Assembly: GCA_904501885.1 (NCBI GenBank)
Contig: CAJGCP010000001.1
Location: forward strand, 50,276-114,275
Reading direction: 5' to 3'
Length of the DNA stretch: 64,000 nucleotides
Source: an uncultured Acetatifactor sp.
GTDB lineage: Bacteria > Bacillota > Clostridia > Lachnospirales > Lachnospiraceae
Below, one piece after another: positions 54,271 to 63,137 of this stretch. The position numbers were made by a program, and so were the translations under genes. A model generated the notes under the pieces. It searched no databases. It was not told the DNA's origin and saw only the letters and a program-made list of their open reading frames with translations. The first letter of the stretch is position 1. Every line of letters begins with the position of its first letter.

Positions 54271-55003
54271 TATTGTGACTGTGGCTTATAATAGCGAAAA
54301 GACAATTGCAAATACCATTGCTTCCATTTTGGGACAGGAGTCCCGGGAAGGGTTACAGGTAGAATACCTGATTATTGATGGGGCCAGTACGGATGGTACT
54401 GTCCAAGTGGCGGAAAGTTTTCGCCAGAGACTGGAAGAAAAGGGCGTTGACTACAAAATTCTGAGTGAGCCGGACAAGGGGATCTATGACGCTATGAATA
54501 AAGGGATCGCACTTGCTACCGGAGATGTGGTTGGGATCCTAAACAGTGATGACTGGTACGAGCCGGAGGCGCTGGCGGTGGTGGCACAGACCTATGAAAC
54601 CACGGGATTTGATCTGATGTATGCCAATATACGCCTCATCAAGGAAAATGGTGAGAGCATACTTAAGAAGGCTAAACTGAAGAAGTATATTACTTCCAGA
54701 CATTGGAATCACCCTACCACATTTATCCGAAGGGAATTGTATGATACATTCACATACAGGTTGGATAACCTTTATGCGGATTTGGATATGTTAATCAGGA
54801 TACGTAAAGCCGGATATCATGTGGAAATTGTAGACCGGGTGCTGGCCAATTTCCGAATGGGAGGAGCCAGCAATCAAAAGACACTTTCTGCTATGATGAA
54901 GCGCATTCGGTTCAGATACAATGTGTATCGTAGTAATGGGTATAGCCCGTTATGTATTTTTGAATGTCTGATGATGGATGTGGGCAAGTTTCTATTGTCC
55001 TAG
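54260..55003 (+). CDS. GT2-family glycosyltransferase (WcaE-like)
   Basis: 247 aa. The ATG at 54260 overlaps the previous gene by 11 bp and follows AGGAGA; the ORF opening at 54200 is rejected. GT-A motifs: SIVTVAYNSEKTIANTI (residues 4-20), IIDGASTDGTVQ (~37), DKGIYDAMNKGI (~75) and ILNSDDWYEPEAL (~95). RHWNHPTTFIRRELY and LYADLDMLIRIRKAG complete the typical WcaE/colanic-acid-like pattern; members often use fucose or galactose donors. With Gmd and fucose synthase downstream, a fucosyltransferase role is possible but not shown. Confidence 0.9.
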   Translation: MKISIVTVAYNSEKTIANTIASILGQESREGLQVEYLIIDGASTDGTVQVAESFRQRLEEKGVDYKILSEPDKGIYDAMNKGIALATGDVVGILNSDDWYEPEALAVVAQTYETTGFDLMYANIRLIKENGESILKKAKLKKYITSRHWNHPTTFIRRELYDTFTYRLDNLYADLDMLIRIRKAGYHVEIVDRVLANFRMGGASNQKTLSAMMKRIRFRYNVYRSNGYSPLCIFECLMMDVGKFLLS

Positions 55004-55018
55004 GAAGCGAGAAGAAAC

Positions 55019-56209
55019 ATGAAGGTATTTCAAATAAATACGGTGTACGGCACCGGTAGTACGGGCAGAATTGTTGCGGGTCTGAAGCACCTGCTGGAAA
55101 AGCGGGGGGATACCTGTGTGGCGGCCTGCGGCCGGGGTGACACGCAGGATGAGGACACGTACAAAATCGGCTCTGTGTGGGATATGTATCTCCATGGTAT
55201 CCTGACCAGGATGACCGACCGCACCGGATTTTATTCCAAGAAAAAAACGAAAAAATTAATAGAAAGAATAGAAGAATGCAAGCCGGACGTTATACATTTG
55301 CATAATCTTCACGGGTATTATCTGCATGTGCCGACCTTGTTTGACTACCTGAAGAAAAATAACACGCCTGTCATATGGACTTTCCATGACTGTTGGCCAT
55401 TTACAGGGCACTGTGCATATTACACGAAAGCCGGTTGCGAGAAGTGGAAAAGTGGTTGTTCCCGTTGCCCGGAGAAAAAGGTTTATCCCGCCAGCAAGGT
55501 TTTGGATCAATCGGCGCGCAATTACAGGGACAAAAAAGAAGCCTTTACGGGCGTAAAGAATTTAACCATTGTGACCCCGTCTGTATGGCTGGCTGAAGAG
55601 GTGAAGCATTCTTTCCTGAAGGACTACGAGGTGCAGGTGCTTCCCAATGGTATTGATACCGCCCTGTTTTGCCCTACAGGGGGAGAGGTCCGTGAGAAGT
55701 ATCATTTGGGTGATAATAAGATTCTTCTGGCGGTGGCCAATCAATGGACGGCGCGAAAAGGATTTGAGGACTACCTGACCTTGGCTTCCCGCCTGCCGCA
55801 GGGATATGTACTGGTTATGGTTGGCCTGACGGAGGCACAAATCAAGGCATTACCGGGAAATATCGTAGGGATTGGTAAGACGGAGAATGCGCAGGAATTG
55901 GCACAGCTCTATACAGCCAGCGTAGCACTTTTGAATCTTACCTACGAAGATAATTTTCCTACGGTGAATTTGGAGGCACTAGCCTGTGGCACACCGGTTA
56001 TTACTTATCGCACAGGGGGAAGTCCTGAAGCAGTCGATGAAAATACGGGAATTGTGGTAGAAGTGGGAGATATCAACGCCGTTCTTAATGCCATCCCTAA
56101 AGTACAGCAACTGCAACGGGAACGATGTGTGCAGGTTGGCAAGGAGTACGATGCGGGGATGCGTCTTGGCAGATATCTGTCTTTGTATGACAAGATACAT
56201 TCGAAATAA
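55019..56209 (+). CDS. GT4-family glycosyltransferase (WcaC-like)
   Basis: 396 aa. N-terminal VFQINTVYGTGSTGRIV gives the glycine-rich acceptor loop. HNLHGYYLHVPTLF and TFHDCWPFTGHCAYY with a following Cys cluster (GCEKWKSGCSRCP) are hallmarks of a GT4 subgroup in colanic-acid/capsule loci. The C-terminal half has the donor site ANQWTARKGFEDYLTLASRL and DNFPTVNLEALACGTPV (~315-331, EX7E region). Weak AGAAG ribosome site, 15 bp after the GT2 gene. Sugar unknown. Confidence 0.9.
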   Translation: MKVFQINTVYGTGSTGRIVAGLKHLLEKRGDTCVAACGRGDTQDEDTYKIGSVWDMYLHGILTRMTDRTGFYSKKKTKKLIERIEECKPDVIHLHNLHGYYLHVPTLFDYLKKNNTPVIWTFHDCWPFTGHCAYYTKAGCEKWKSGCSRCPEKKVYPASKVLDQSARNYRDKKEAFTGVKNLTIVTPSVWLAEEVKHSFLKDYEVQVLPNGIDTALFCPTGGEVREKYHLGDNKILLAVANQWTARKGFEDYLTLASRLPQGYVLVMVGLTEAQIKALPGNIVGIGKTENAQELAQLYTASVALLNLTYEDNFPTVNLEALACGTPVITYRTGGSPEAVDENTGIVVEVGDINAVLNAIPKVQQLQRERCVQVGKEYDAGMRLGRYLSLYDKIHSK

Positions 56210-56295
56210 ATTTCTTTGGTTGGCAATTATTGCCATGGATGGTATAATCAACAGAGAAACCTTCCGAAAAGAGAAAACATAAGCAGGAGGCAGTT

Positions 56296-57291
56296 ATGTT
56301 AAATAATAAAACAATCTTAATCACCGGAGGAACCGGTTCCTTTGGTAAGGCATTTACCAAATATGTGTTGGAGCATTATGATCCCAAGAAGATCATCATA
56401 TATTCCCGTGACGAGTTTAAGCAGTTTATGATGCAGAATGAATTCAAAGAGCATCTGTCCAAACTCCGTTTCTTCATCGGTGATGTGCGCGACAAAGAAC
56501 GTCTGATGAGAGCCTTTGAGGGTGTGGATTATGTGGTGCATGCAGCTGCCATGAAGCAGGTACCTGCATGTGAGTACAATCCGGCAGAAGCCATCAAGAC
56601 AAACATCAATGGCGCCCAGAATATTATCGATGCGGCTTTAGACTGTGGCGTAAAGAAGGTGGTTGCACTTTCCACAGATAAGGCAGTAAATCCTGTCAAT
56701 CTATATGGCGGTACCAAGTTGGTTTCCGATAAATTGTTCATTGCAGCCAATGCGTACGCAGGCAGCAAGGACATCAATTTCTCCATTGTAAGATATGGTA
56801 ATGTGGCAGGTAGCCGTGGCTCTGTCATTCCTTTCTTCCACAACTTGATGAAGCAGGGTAAGACAGAACTTCCCATCACTGATTATCGCATGACCCGTTT
56901 CTGGATCAGCCTTCGTCAAGGCGTAGAACTGGTGGTGAAGGCATTGGAAGAGGCCAAGGGTGGAGAAACCTTTATCTCTAAAATTCCATCCTTTAAAATT
57001 ACCGATTTGGCGCAAGCAATGTGCCCCGGATGTACCATGCCTGAGGTAGGCATTCGCGAAGGTGAAAAATTACATGAAATTATGATTACCGTGGAAGATT
57101 CCATGACCACATACGAATACGACAAGCATTACATCGTATATCCTCAGATGGTTTGGAGCGAGAGCCGCAAGGCAGTGCCCACCGGTAAAAAAGTAGAAGA
57201 AGGCTTTTCCTATTCTTCCGACAACAATACAGTATGGTTGACTGTGGAAGAAATCAAAGAATTGTTGAAGGAAGTTGATTTAGAAAAATAA
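56296..57291 (+). CDS. pseB: UDP-GlcNAc 4,6-dehydratase, inverting (PseB-like)
   Basis: 331 aa. TILITGGTGSFGKAF (residues 5-19) binds NADP. HAAAMKQVPACEYNP (~78) and STDKAVNPVNLYGGTKL (~127-143, Lys replacing the SDR Tyr) are diagnostic for PseB/FlaA1-type soluble dehydratases. NITDYRMTRFWISL-like substrate-loop residues are present. It would make UDP-2-acetamido-2,6-dideoxy-L-arabino-hexos-4-ulose. The other pseudaminic-acid genes (pseC, H, G, I, F) are not in the window, so the product may instead feed L-FucNAc or L-QuiNAc-type sugars (CapE-like use). AGGAGG ribosome site, followed by gmd after 14 bp. Confidence 0.88.
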   Translation: MLNNKTILITGGTGSFGKAFTKYVLEHYDPKKIIIYSRDEFKQFMMQNEFKEHLSKLRFFIGDVRDKERLMRAFEGVDYVVHAAAMKQVPACEYNPAEAIKTNINGAQNIIDAALDCGVKKVVALSTDKAVNPVNLYGGTKLVSDKLFIAANAYAGSKDINFSIVRYGNVAGSRGSVIPFFHNLMKQGKTELPITDYRMTRFWISLRQGVELVVKALEEAKGGETFISKIPSFKITDLAQAMCPGCTMPEVGIREGEKLHEIMITVEDSMTTYEYDKHYIVYPQMVWSESRKAVPTGKKVEEGFSYSSDNNTVWLTVEEIKELLKEVDLEK

Positions 57292-57305
57292 GCAGGAGAG
57301 TATCC

Positions 57306-58352
57306 ATGAAAAAAGCTTTAATTACAGGTATTACAGGACAGGATGGCTCTTATTTGGCAGAGCTTCTGTTAGAAAAAGGTTATGAAGTGCACGGTATTAC
57401 CAGACGTGCGTCCATCTCAAATACAGCCCGTATTGATCATTTGATTGCAGCAGGCAAAGTGAAATTACACGATGGCGATTTGACGGATTCTTCTTCCCTC
57501 ATTCGTATCATCGGGTTGGTGCAGCCGGATGAAATTTACAACCTGGCGGCCCAGTCCCATGTGCAGGTATCCTTTGACGTTCCGGAGTATTCCGGTGATG
57601 TGGATGCCCTTGGCGTGCTCCGTGTATTGGAGGCAGTGAGAATCTTAGGACTTGTGGACAAGACCAGAATCTATCAGGCATCTACCTCTGAATTGTATGG
57701 TAAAGTGGAAGAAGTTCCCCAGAGCGAGACCACCCCGTTCCACCCCTACAGCCCCTATGCAGTGGCAAAGCAGTATGGATTTTGGATTACCAAGGAATAT
57801 AGAGAAGCCTATGGTATGTTTGCTGTAAACGGTATTTTGTTCAATCACGAATCCGAGCGTCGTGGCGAGAATTTTGTTACCAGAAAGATTACCCTGGCAG
57901 CAGGCCGTATTGCGGAAGGATTGCAGGATCATTTGGAGCTGGGCAATATGGATTCCCTAAGAGACTGGGGCTATGCCAAGGACTATGTGGAATGTATGTG
58001 GATGATGTTGCAGCATGACACTCCGGAGGACTTTGTCATTGCTACCGGTGAGCAGCACACTGTCCGTGACTTCACGGAAAAAGCCTTTGCATACAATGGC
58101 ATGACCATTCGTTGGGAAGGCGAAGGCGTGGAGGAAAAGGGATACGACGCGCAGACAGGGAAACTTTTGGTAAGTGTAAACCCTGCATGGTTCCGTCCTA
58201 CAGATGTAGATAATCTTTGGGGAAATCCTACCAAAGCAAAAACAGTTTTGGGTTGGGACCCTCAGAAGACAAGTTATGAAGAATTGATACGCATCATGGC
58301 GCAGCACGACAGAGAATTGGCAAAACGCGAGGCGGCTGCAAAAAGAGCGTAA
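57306..58352 (+). CDS. gmd: GDP-mannose 4,6-dehydratase
   Basis: 348 aa, usual length. Converts GDP-D-mannose to GDP-4-keto-6-deoxy-mannose with bound NADP. Seen: ALITGITGQDGSYLAELLL (residues 4-22), GITRRASISNTARIDHL (NADP phosphate site), NLAAQSHVQVSFDVPEYS (~80), and the active-site region STSELYGKVEEVPQSE with FHPYSPYAVAKQYGFW (Tyr-x3-Lys, ~150). GILFNHESERRGENFVTRKI is also diagnostic. It precedes GDP-fucose synthase by 67 bp. Mannose-1-phosphate guanylyltransferase and phosphomannomutase are not obvious here and must be supplied from elsewhere. Confidence 0.97.
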   Translation: MKKALITGITGQDGSYLAELLLEKGYEVHGITRRASISNTARIDHLIAAGKVKLHDGDLTDSSSLIRIIGLVQPDEIYNLAAQSHVQVSFDVPEYSGDVDALGVLRVLEAVRILGLVDKTRIYQASTSELYGKVEEVPQSETTPFHPYSPYAVAKQYGFWITKEYREAYGMFAVNGILFNHESERRGENFVTRKITLAAGRIAEGLQDHLELGNMDSLRDWGYAKDYVECMWMMLQHDTPEDFVIATGEQHTVRDFTEKAFAYNGMTIRWEGEGVEEKGYDAQTGKLLVSVNPAWFRPTDVDNLWGNPTKAKTVLGWDPQKTSYEELIRIMAQHDRELAKREAAAKRA

Positions 58353-58419
58353 ACAGGAAAACTGCCACGGCGAGCATCGGAAAACGGGCAAAGAGGGGCA
58401 GATTGAAACGAGGCACAAC

Positions 58420-59361
58420 ATGGAAAAGAATGCAAAGATTTATGTGGCGGGGCACCGGGGCATGGTGGGTTCCGCCATTGTGCGTGAATTAGAGCGACAG
58501 GGATATACGAACATCATTACCAGAACACATGCGGAATTGGATTTGTGCAATCAGGCTGCAGTGGATGCTTTTTTTGAGGCGGAGCGCCCGGAGTATGTAT
58601 TTTTGGCAGCGGCCAAAGTGGGAGGCATTGTGGCCAATGCCCAGGCAAAGGCAGATTTCATGTATGACAACATGATGATGGAAATGAATGTGATACATGC
58701 CGCATGGAAAAATGGATGTAAAAAATTACAGTTCCTAGGGTCTTCTTGTATTTATCCCCGTATGGCACCTCAGCCCATGAAGGAGGATTGCCTGCTCACA
58801 TCGGAATTGGAACAGACCAACGAGGCCTATGCTTTGGCAAAAATTTCCGGTTTGAAGTACTGTGCTTATCTCAATCAACAGTATGGCACGGACTTCATCA
58901 GCGTGATGCCCACAAATCTTTATGGTCCTAACGACAATTACCATCCCACCCATTCCCATGTATTGCCTGCGTTAATCCGCAGATTCCATGAGGCGAAGGA
59001 ACAGGGGCTCCCCTCCGTGACCTGCTGGGGAGACGGTAGTCCTTTAAGAGAGTTTCTATATGTGGATGACCTGGCAAATCTCTGTGTGTTTTTGATGAAC
59101 AATTACAGCGGAGACGAAGCAGTGAATGCCGGTACCGGCAAGGAATTGTCCATCAGGGAGTTGACTGAGATTGTGGCCAAAGTGGTGGGTTATCAGGGTG
59201 AAATCCTTTGGGATACCAGCAAACCCAATGGTACCCCCAGAAAACTTTTGGATGTCTCCAAGAGTGCGGCGCTGGGTTGGACCTATAAGACGGACTTGGA
59301 AGAGGGCATCCGCTTGTCCTATGAAGACTTTTTAAATAATCCCATGCGCGCCGAGCGATAG
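58420..59361 (+). CDS. fcl: GDP-L-fucose synthase
   Basis: 313 aa. 3,5-epimerase/4-reductase that turns the Gmd product into GDP-L-fucose with NADPH. Seen: IYVAGHRGMVGSAIVREL (residues ~7-24), the LAAAKVGGIVANAQ strand (~65), LGSSCIYPRMAPQPMKE (~108) and EAYALAKISGLK with the catalytic Tyr-x3-Lys (~137-141). Also the family-typical MPTNLYGPNDNYHPTHSHVLPALIRRFHEA region. The window therefore encodes a complete GDP-mannose to GDP-L-fucose branch, which predicts fucose in the cell-surface polymer. Confidence 0.97.
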   Translation: MEKNAKIYVAGHRGMVGSAIVRELERQGYTNIITRTHAELDLCNQAAVDAFFEAERPEYVFLAAAKVGGIVANAQAKADFMYDNMMMEMNVIHAAWKNGCKKLQFLGSSCIYPRMAPQPMKEDCLLTSELEQTNEAYALAKISGLKYCAYLNQQYGTDFISVMPTNLYGPNDNYHPTHSHVLPALIRRFHEAKEQGLPSVTCWGDGSPLREFLYVDDLANLCVFLMNNYSGDEAVNAGTGKELSIRELTEIVAKVVGYQGEILWDTSKPNGTPRKLLDVSKSAALGWTYKTDLEEGIRLSYEDFLNNPMRAER

Positions 59362-59464
59362 GAAGAGTACCCTCTTAGCGGATAAAACTTCAGAGGGCGA
59401 CATAAAATAAAGAAAAATAAAGGGGTCTTACTGACCCCTTAAAATATGAATAAGGGAGAATTTT

Positions 59465-60817
59465 ATGGGAAAATATTTTGGAACAGACGGCTTCCGTGGA
59501 GAAGCAAATCAAAACCTGACGGCGGAACATGCCTATAAAATCGGTCGCTTCTTGGGCTGGTATTATGGTGGCGAGGGCGAACGATGCAGGGTGGTAATCG
59601 GCAAGGATACCCGTCGGTCCTCTTATATGTTTGAATATGCCCTGGTGGCAGGACTGACTGCTTCCGGAGCAGATGCATACCTATTACATGTAACTACCAC
59701 ACCCAGTGTTTCCTATGTGGTGCGCACGGAAGGGTTTGACTGTGGTATTATGATTTCTGCCAGTCACAATCCCTACTTTGACAACGGGATTAAACTGATT
59801 AACGAAAATGGCGAAAAGATGGAGGAAGAAACCATCTTAAAGATAGAGGACTATTTGGACGGCAAGGTGCCTGAAGTGCCCTATGCAGAGCGTGACAGGA
59901 TTGGATATACTGTAGACTATACTGCCGGCAGAAATCGATATGTTGGTTATCTGATTTCCTTGGCAACCCGTTCCTTCCGTGACAAAAAGGTGGGCTTGGA
60001 TTGCGCCAACGGAAGTTCCTGGATGATTGCCAAGAGCGTATTTGATGCTTTGGGTGCAAAAACCTATGTTATCAATAACAATCCCGATGGTCTGAATATT
60101 AATACTGACTGTGGTTCCACGCATATAGAGGGATTGCAAAAATTCGTGGTGGAAAATGGACTGGATGTGGGATTTGCTTTCGACGGAGATGCAGATAGGT
60201 GTCTGTGCGTGGACGAGAAGGGGAATCTTGTAGATGGTGATGGCATCCTCTATGTTTGTGGTGTTTATATGAAGGAATGCGGAGAGTTGCCTCATAACAA
60301 AGTAGTCACCACGGTTATGAGTAATTTCGGACTGTATAAAGCCTTTGATGAAGCCGATATTGGATACGAGAAAACTGCCGTTGGAGACAAATACGTCTAT
60401 GAAAATATGGCACAGAACGGTTATCGTTTGGGAGGCGAGCAATCCGGTCATGTCATCTTTAAAAAATATGCTACCACCGGAGACGGCATTCTGACCGCTC
60501 TGAAGGTGATGGAAGTGATGCTGGAAAGGAAAAGAACCCTGAGTGAACTTGCAGCCCCTTTCGTGGTATATCCTCAGGTACTGAAAAATGTGCGCGTGAC
60601 AGACAAAGCCACTGTCAATGCAGACGAGGATGTGAGGGCGGCAGTGGAGAAGGTGACGATAGCCCTTGGCGATGACGGTCGTGTGCTGGTGCGCGAGAGT
60701 GGTACAGAACCTGTGATACGCGTTATGGTGGAAGCAGGAACTTTGGAAGAATGCCAGAAGTTTGTAGATGACATTGTGGATGTGATTGTGAAAAAAGGAT
60801 ATGTGGTAGAATCGTAG
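59465..60817 (+). CDS. glmM: Phosphoglucosamine mutase
   Basis: 450 aa. Converts glucosamine-6-P to glucosamine-1-P for UDP-GlcNAc, the precursor of peptidoglycan and of the deoxy-aminosugars above. Seen: MGKYFGTDGFRGEAN start, catalytic phosphoserine Ser100 in ISASHNPYFDNGIKL, the metal loop FDGDADRCLCVDE (~240), GEQSGHVIF (sugar loop, ~326) and the C-terminal phosphate loop RESGTEPVIRVMVEA. The ISASHNP(Y/F)xDNG form and overall pattern favour GlmM over ManB, although a dual phosphomannomutase role is possible next to gmd. AGGGAGA ribosome site; a weak hairpin (59420-59440) lies in the 100-bp leader. Confidence 0.9.
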   Translation: MGKYFGTDGFRGEANQNLTAEHAYKIGRFLGWYYGGEGERCRVVIGKDTRRSSYMFEYALVAGLTASGADAYLLHVTTTPSVSYVVRTEGFDCGIMISASHNPYFDNGIKLINENGEKMEEETILKIEDYLDGKVPEVPYAERDRIGYTVDYTAGRNRYVGYLISLATRSFRDKKVGLDCANGSSWMIAKSVFDALGAKTYVINNNPDGLNINTDCGSTHIEGLQKFVVENGLDVGFAFDGDADRCLCVDEKGNLVDGDGILYVCGVYMKECGELPHNKVVTTVMSNFGLYKAFDEADIGYEKTAVGDKYVYENMAQNGYRLGGEQSGHVIFKKYATTGDGILTALKVMEVMLERKRTLSELAAPFVVYPQVLKNVRVTDKATVNADEDVRAAVEKVTIALGDDGRVLVRESGTEPVIRVMVEAGTLEECQKFVDDIVDVIVKKGYVVES

Positions 60818-60821
60818 AACG

Positions 60822-60846
60822 TAGGCCCCATACAGGGGCCTATTCT
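60822..60846 (+). terminator. Probable terminator after glmM
   Basis: An 8-bp stem TAGGCCCC / GGGGCCTA (60822-60829 with 60835-60842), a 5-nt loop and only a short TTCT tail. GC-rich and directly after the stop codon, but the U-tract is weak. Confidence 0.5.
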
Positions 60847-60867
60847 AATATGATTAGGTAAATAATG

Positions 60868-60896
60868 TTGACGAATTCTCGATTATTTGGCAAAAT
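60868..60896 (+). promoter_or_regulatory. Possible promoter of the AMP-binding gene
   Basis: TTGACG at 60868-60873 and CAAAAT at 60891-60896 with a 17-bp spacer. It is ~40 bases before the GTG start and after the glmM terminator. The -35 box is good; the -10 box matches 4 of 6. Confidence 0.5.
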
Positions 60897-60936
60897 GAAT
60901 AAAGTGGTTTGTACAACTGTGCAGAGGAGGATTATC

Positions 60937-62727
60937 GTGAGTAAGGAAAAGAATAAACTTGAGATGCAAACAATATTAGAGGATTTGCAGCAGAATCACA
61001 ATCACACATGGTATGAGGAGATTTATCAAAGAAATAAGGAATGGTTGCAGGACGTTGCTCTGTTTTATAGAGGCAACGAAATATCATACGGAAGTATGTT
61101 TGAAAAAATGCAGAAGTATGCGAGTGCCTTATCCTCGTACGGAATACGGGAAGGGGACGAGATTCCGGTTTGCTTACCCAATATGCCGGAGCTGGTTTAT
61201 TTGCTGGGTGCTATTAGTATAATTGGAGCGAAAGCCAATATATTTGGCGCTGAGTTTGCAACGGATTACATAACGGAAATAATTGATGGTTGCACATGTG
61301 ACCTTATATTTGTATTGGACGGTGTTTATTCTGAAATTGAGGAGGCAGTTAAAGCCTCTCGCGTCAAGAAGATTGTAATGTGTTCACTTGTAGATTCTTT
61401 GCCGGAAGGAAAGAATCCGTATGCAGAGTATGATGCACGACATGGAAAGATAAAAAGCACGCGTGAATTATTTCAGGAGCAAAATGAAAATATAATATCT
61501 GTGAACCAGTTCGTAGATATGAACAAGGAATATGGCGAAATAGAAGTGTCCCGATGCGGACTAGACGCGGAGTTTTTGGTTACATACACTTCTGGTTCAA
61601 CAAATACCAATAGACCCAAGGCGATTGTCCATACGGTGAGAAGTCTAATTACGATTGGAAGATGCCATGATCCTGAAGTTCAGAAAACCACATCACTTAA
61701 GAATTTTACCATGCAGGCACACATTCCATCTCACTCAAATACAGATATTATTGCAAGTATCTCTGACGCGTTAATGCAGGGATCCAGATTGGCATTGGAA
61801 CCCGTATATGATAAAGATTTCTTTATATTCACTTTGCTGATTAATAGACCAAGTTATATTGTTGCTACGAGAAGTTTTTGGATTGATACTGCGAAAAAGA
61901 TTTTGATGGATCCGGAGTATAAAGGTGTTACATTACCATTTATCTTAATTGCGTTTGCCGTAGGAGAGCCGATGGAAATAAACGAGGAAAAGTTTATCAA
62001 TCGCGCTTTGCGCAAAGCGAAGGCCGGAACAGACAAGATTCCTCTCCCGTTCTCTATTGTTGCTATTGGGGCTGCAGGCGGGGATTGTGAACATGGCGGC
62101 ATATTTTATAATATTTTCCGCCAAATACAAAATTTGCGTCCTTCAAATTTAGCACATCATCAAGAACATGGTTTGATGCCTTTTGCTATGGTGGATGCGG
62201 CAATCCTTGATGAGAATGGAGCATACTGTAAACCATATGAACTTGGCAGACTTGTTGCAAATTCACCTTGCAATATGAAGTGTTACAAAAATAATCCTGA
62301 AGCGACAGAGTCGTTTTTTATAAAGGATGCAACCGGAAAAGTTTGGGGAGATTGTCGTGTGTATGGTTACATAGATGCACAAGGTGGCGTTCATATGAAG
62401 GGTAGAATCCCGGATAAGGCAGGAGATATTCCCGGTTTCAGAATTGCTGAAGTTATATTGCGAGATAGAAAGAATGTTCTTTCTTGTGAAGTGGTTGAGG
62501 TAGAGGGTTCCTATGTGGCGCATGTGGAACTTCAACCTTATGCTAAAATAAGTGAAACGGCATGTATTGACAGAGCAAAAATGAGATGTGAAAAAGCATT
62601 TGGAAAGTCTTTGATGGAGCGTATTCATTGGCGCGTTCGTTCGAATAAGGAGGCTTTCCCGCTTACTGCCTGCGGAAAGCGAAGCGCTAAAGCGCTGGTT
62701 GAAGAGGGCGTAAATAACGAGAACTAA
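60937..62727 (+). CDS. AMP-dependent synthetase/ligase (acyl-CoA-synthetase-like)
   Basis: 596 aa from a GTG at 60937, 6 bases after AGAGGAGG; the longer ORF from 60865 runs through the promoter. ANL-superfamily enzyme that adenylates a carboxylic acid and passes it to a thiol. Seen: N-terminal YGIREGDEIPVCLPNMPEL, the P-loop-like motif YTSGSTNTNRPKAI (~216-229, with two extra residues against the usual TSGTTGxPK), and C-terminal PLTACGKRSAKAL with the catalytic Lys. No signal peptide. AT-richer with different codon choice from the polysaccharide genes (for example many ATA, TTA, AGA), which suggests separate origin. The substrate is unknown; no acyl carrier protein or acyltransferase is adjacent. 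Confidence 0.85.
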   Translation: MSKEKNKLEMQTILEDLQQNHNHTWYEEIYQRNKEWLQDVALFYRGNEISYGSMFEKMQKYASALSSYGIREGDEIPVCLPNMPELVYLLGAISIIGAKANIFGAEFATDYITEIIDGCTCDLIFVLDGVYSEIEEAVKASRVKKIVMCSLVDSLPEGKNPYAEYDARHGKIKSTRELFQEQNENIISVNQFVDMNKEYGEIEVSRCGLDAEFLVTYTSGSTNTNRPKAIVHTVRSLITIGRCHDPEVQKTTSLKNFTMQAHIPSHSNTDIIASISDALMQGSRLALEPVYDKDFFIFTLLINRPSYIVATRSFWIDTAKKILMDPEYKGVTLPFILIAFAVGEPMEINEEKFINRALRKAKAGTDKIPLPFSIVAIGAAGGDCEHGGIFYNIFRQIQNLRPSNLAHHQEHGLMPFAMVDAAILDENGAYCKPYELGRLVANSPCNMKCYKNNPEATESFFIKDATGKVWGDCRVYGYIDAQGGVHMKGRIPDKAGDIPGFRIAEVILRDRKNVLSCEVVEVEGSYVAHVELQPYAKISETACIDRAKMRCEKAFGKSLMERIHWRVRSNKEAFPLTACGKRSAKALVEEGVNNEN

Positions 62728-62795
62728 TACGGTGAAGCAAAATAAAACCACCCCTGATTTGGCGGGGCTTCGTAAAACAGTTATTTTGAAAAATG

Positions 62796-62847
62796 CTTGA
62801 AAACGACTGTTTTCAAGGGACGGCGTGACTTCGGTCACGCCGTTTCC
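62796..62847 (+). terminator. Double hairpin terminator after the AMP-binding gene
   Basis: Two adjacent hairpins. The first has a 9-bp stem CTTGAAAAC / GTTTTCAAG (62796-62804 with 62809-62817). The second is a strong 10-bp stem ACGGCGTGAC / GTCACGCCGT (62820-62829 with 62834-62843) with a TTCG tetraloop and TTCCTTTC downstream. The second alone would suffice as an intrinsic terminator. Confidence 0.75.
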
Positions 62848-63137
62848 TTTCCCGCCAACAGAACCACCGGCGTGTGTGGAGCAGTTCGGCACTTTTCGGA
62901 GCACCGAATCCGTGTCGGGTAGACCCGACATTTCTCAATATGGTCGAACAGTTTATTCAGTTGTTTATGTAGCGGCGAACCGCTGTGCCATTATTATACA
63001 GATAATGTGCTATGCCGTCAAGGTTGCGAAGCCCTCTCACTATATTCGGAATTTCAAAAGGTGAATTTCAACCGATGTAGAAAAATTCTCTCTACCTGTT
63101 AGGACGTTTTCAAGAGAAATATCAACGGGCAAAAAAT
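62848..63137. other. Non-coding hairpin-rich stretch left of the palindrome array
   Basis: No credible ORF. Short inverted repeats follow each other: TGTCGGG / CCCGACA (62913-62919 with 62924-62930, TAGA loop), AGCGG / CCGCT with a CGAA loop (62971-62984), and CATTAT / ATAATG (from 62989). A degenerate palindrome in phase with the array may lie at 63103-63127. I see no convincing promoter on either strand. Could be part of a structured RNA or remnants of mobile DNA. Confidence 0.5.

Noticed and set aside
56296..57291. A complete pseudaminic acid pathway
   Set aside because: Only the first enzyme (PseB-like) is present; the transaminase, acetyltransferase, hydrolase and synthase are absent from the window.
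59420..59440. 8-bp hairpin AAGGGGTC / GACCCCTT before glmM
   Set aside because: Followed by AAAATATG, not a U-tract, on the plus strand; a rightward terminator here is not supported, though a weak leader structure is possible.
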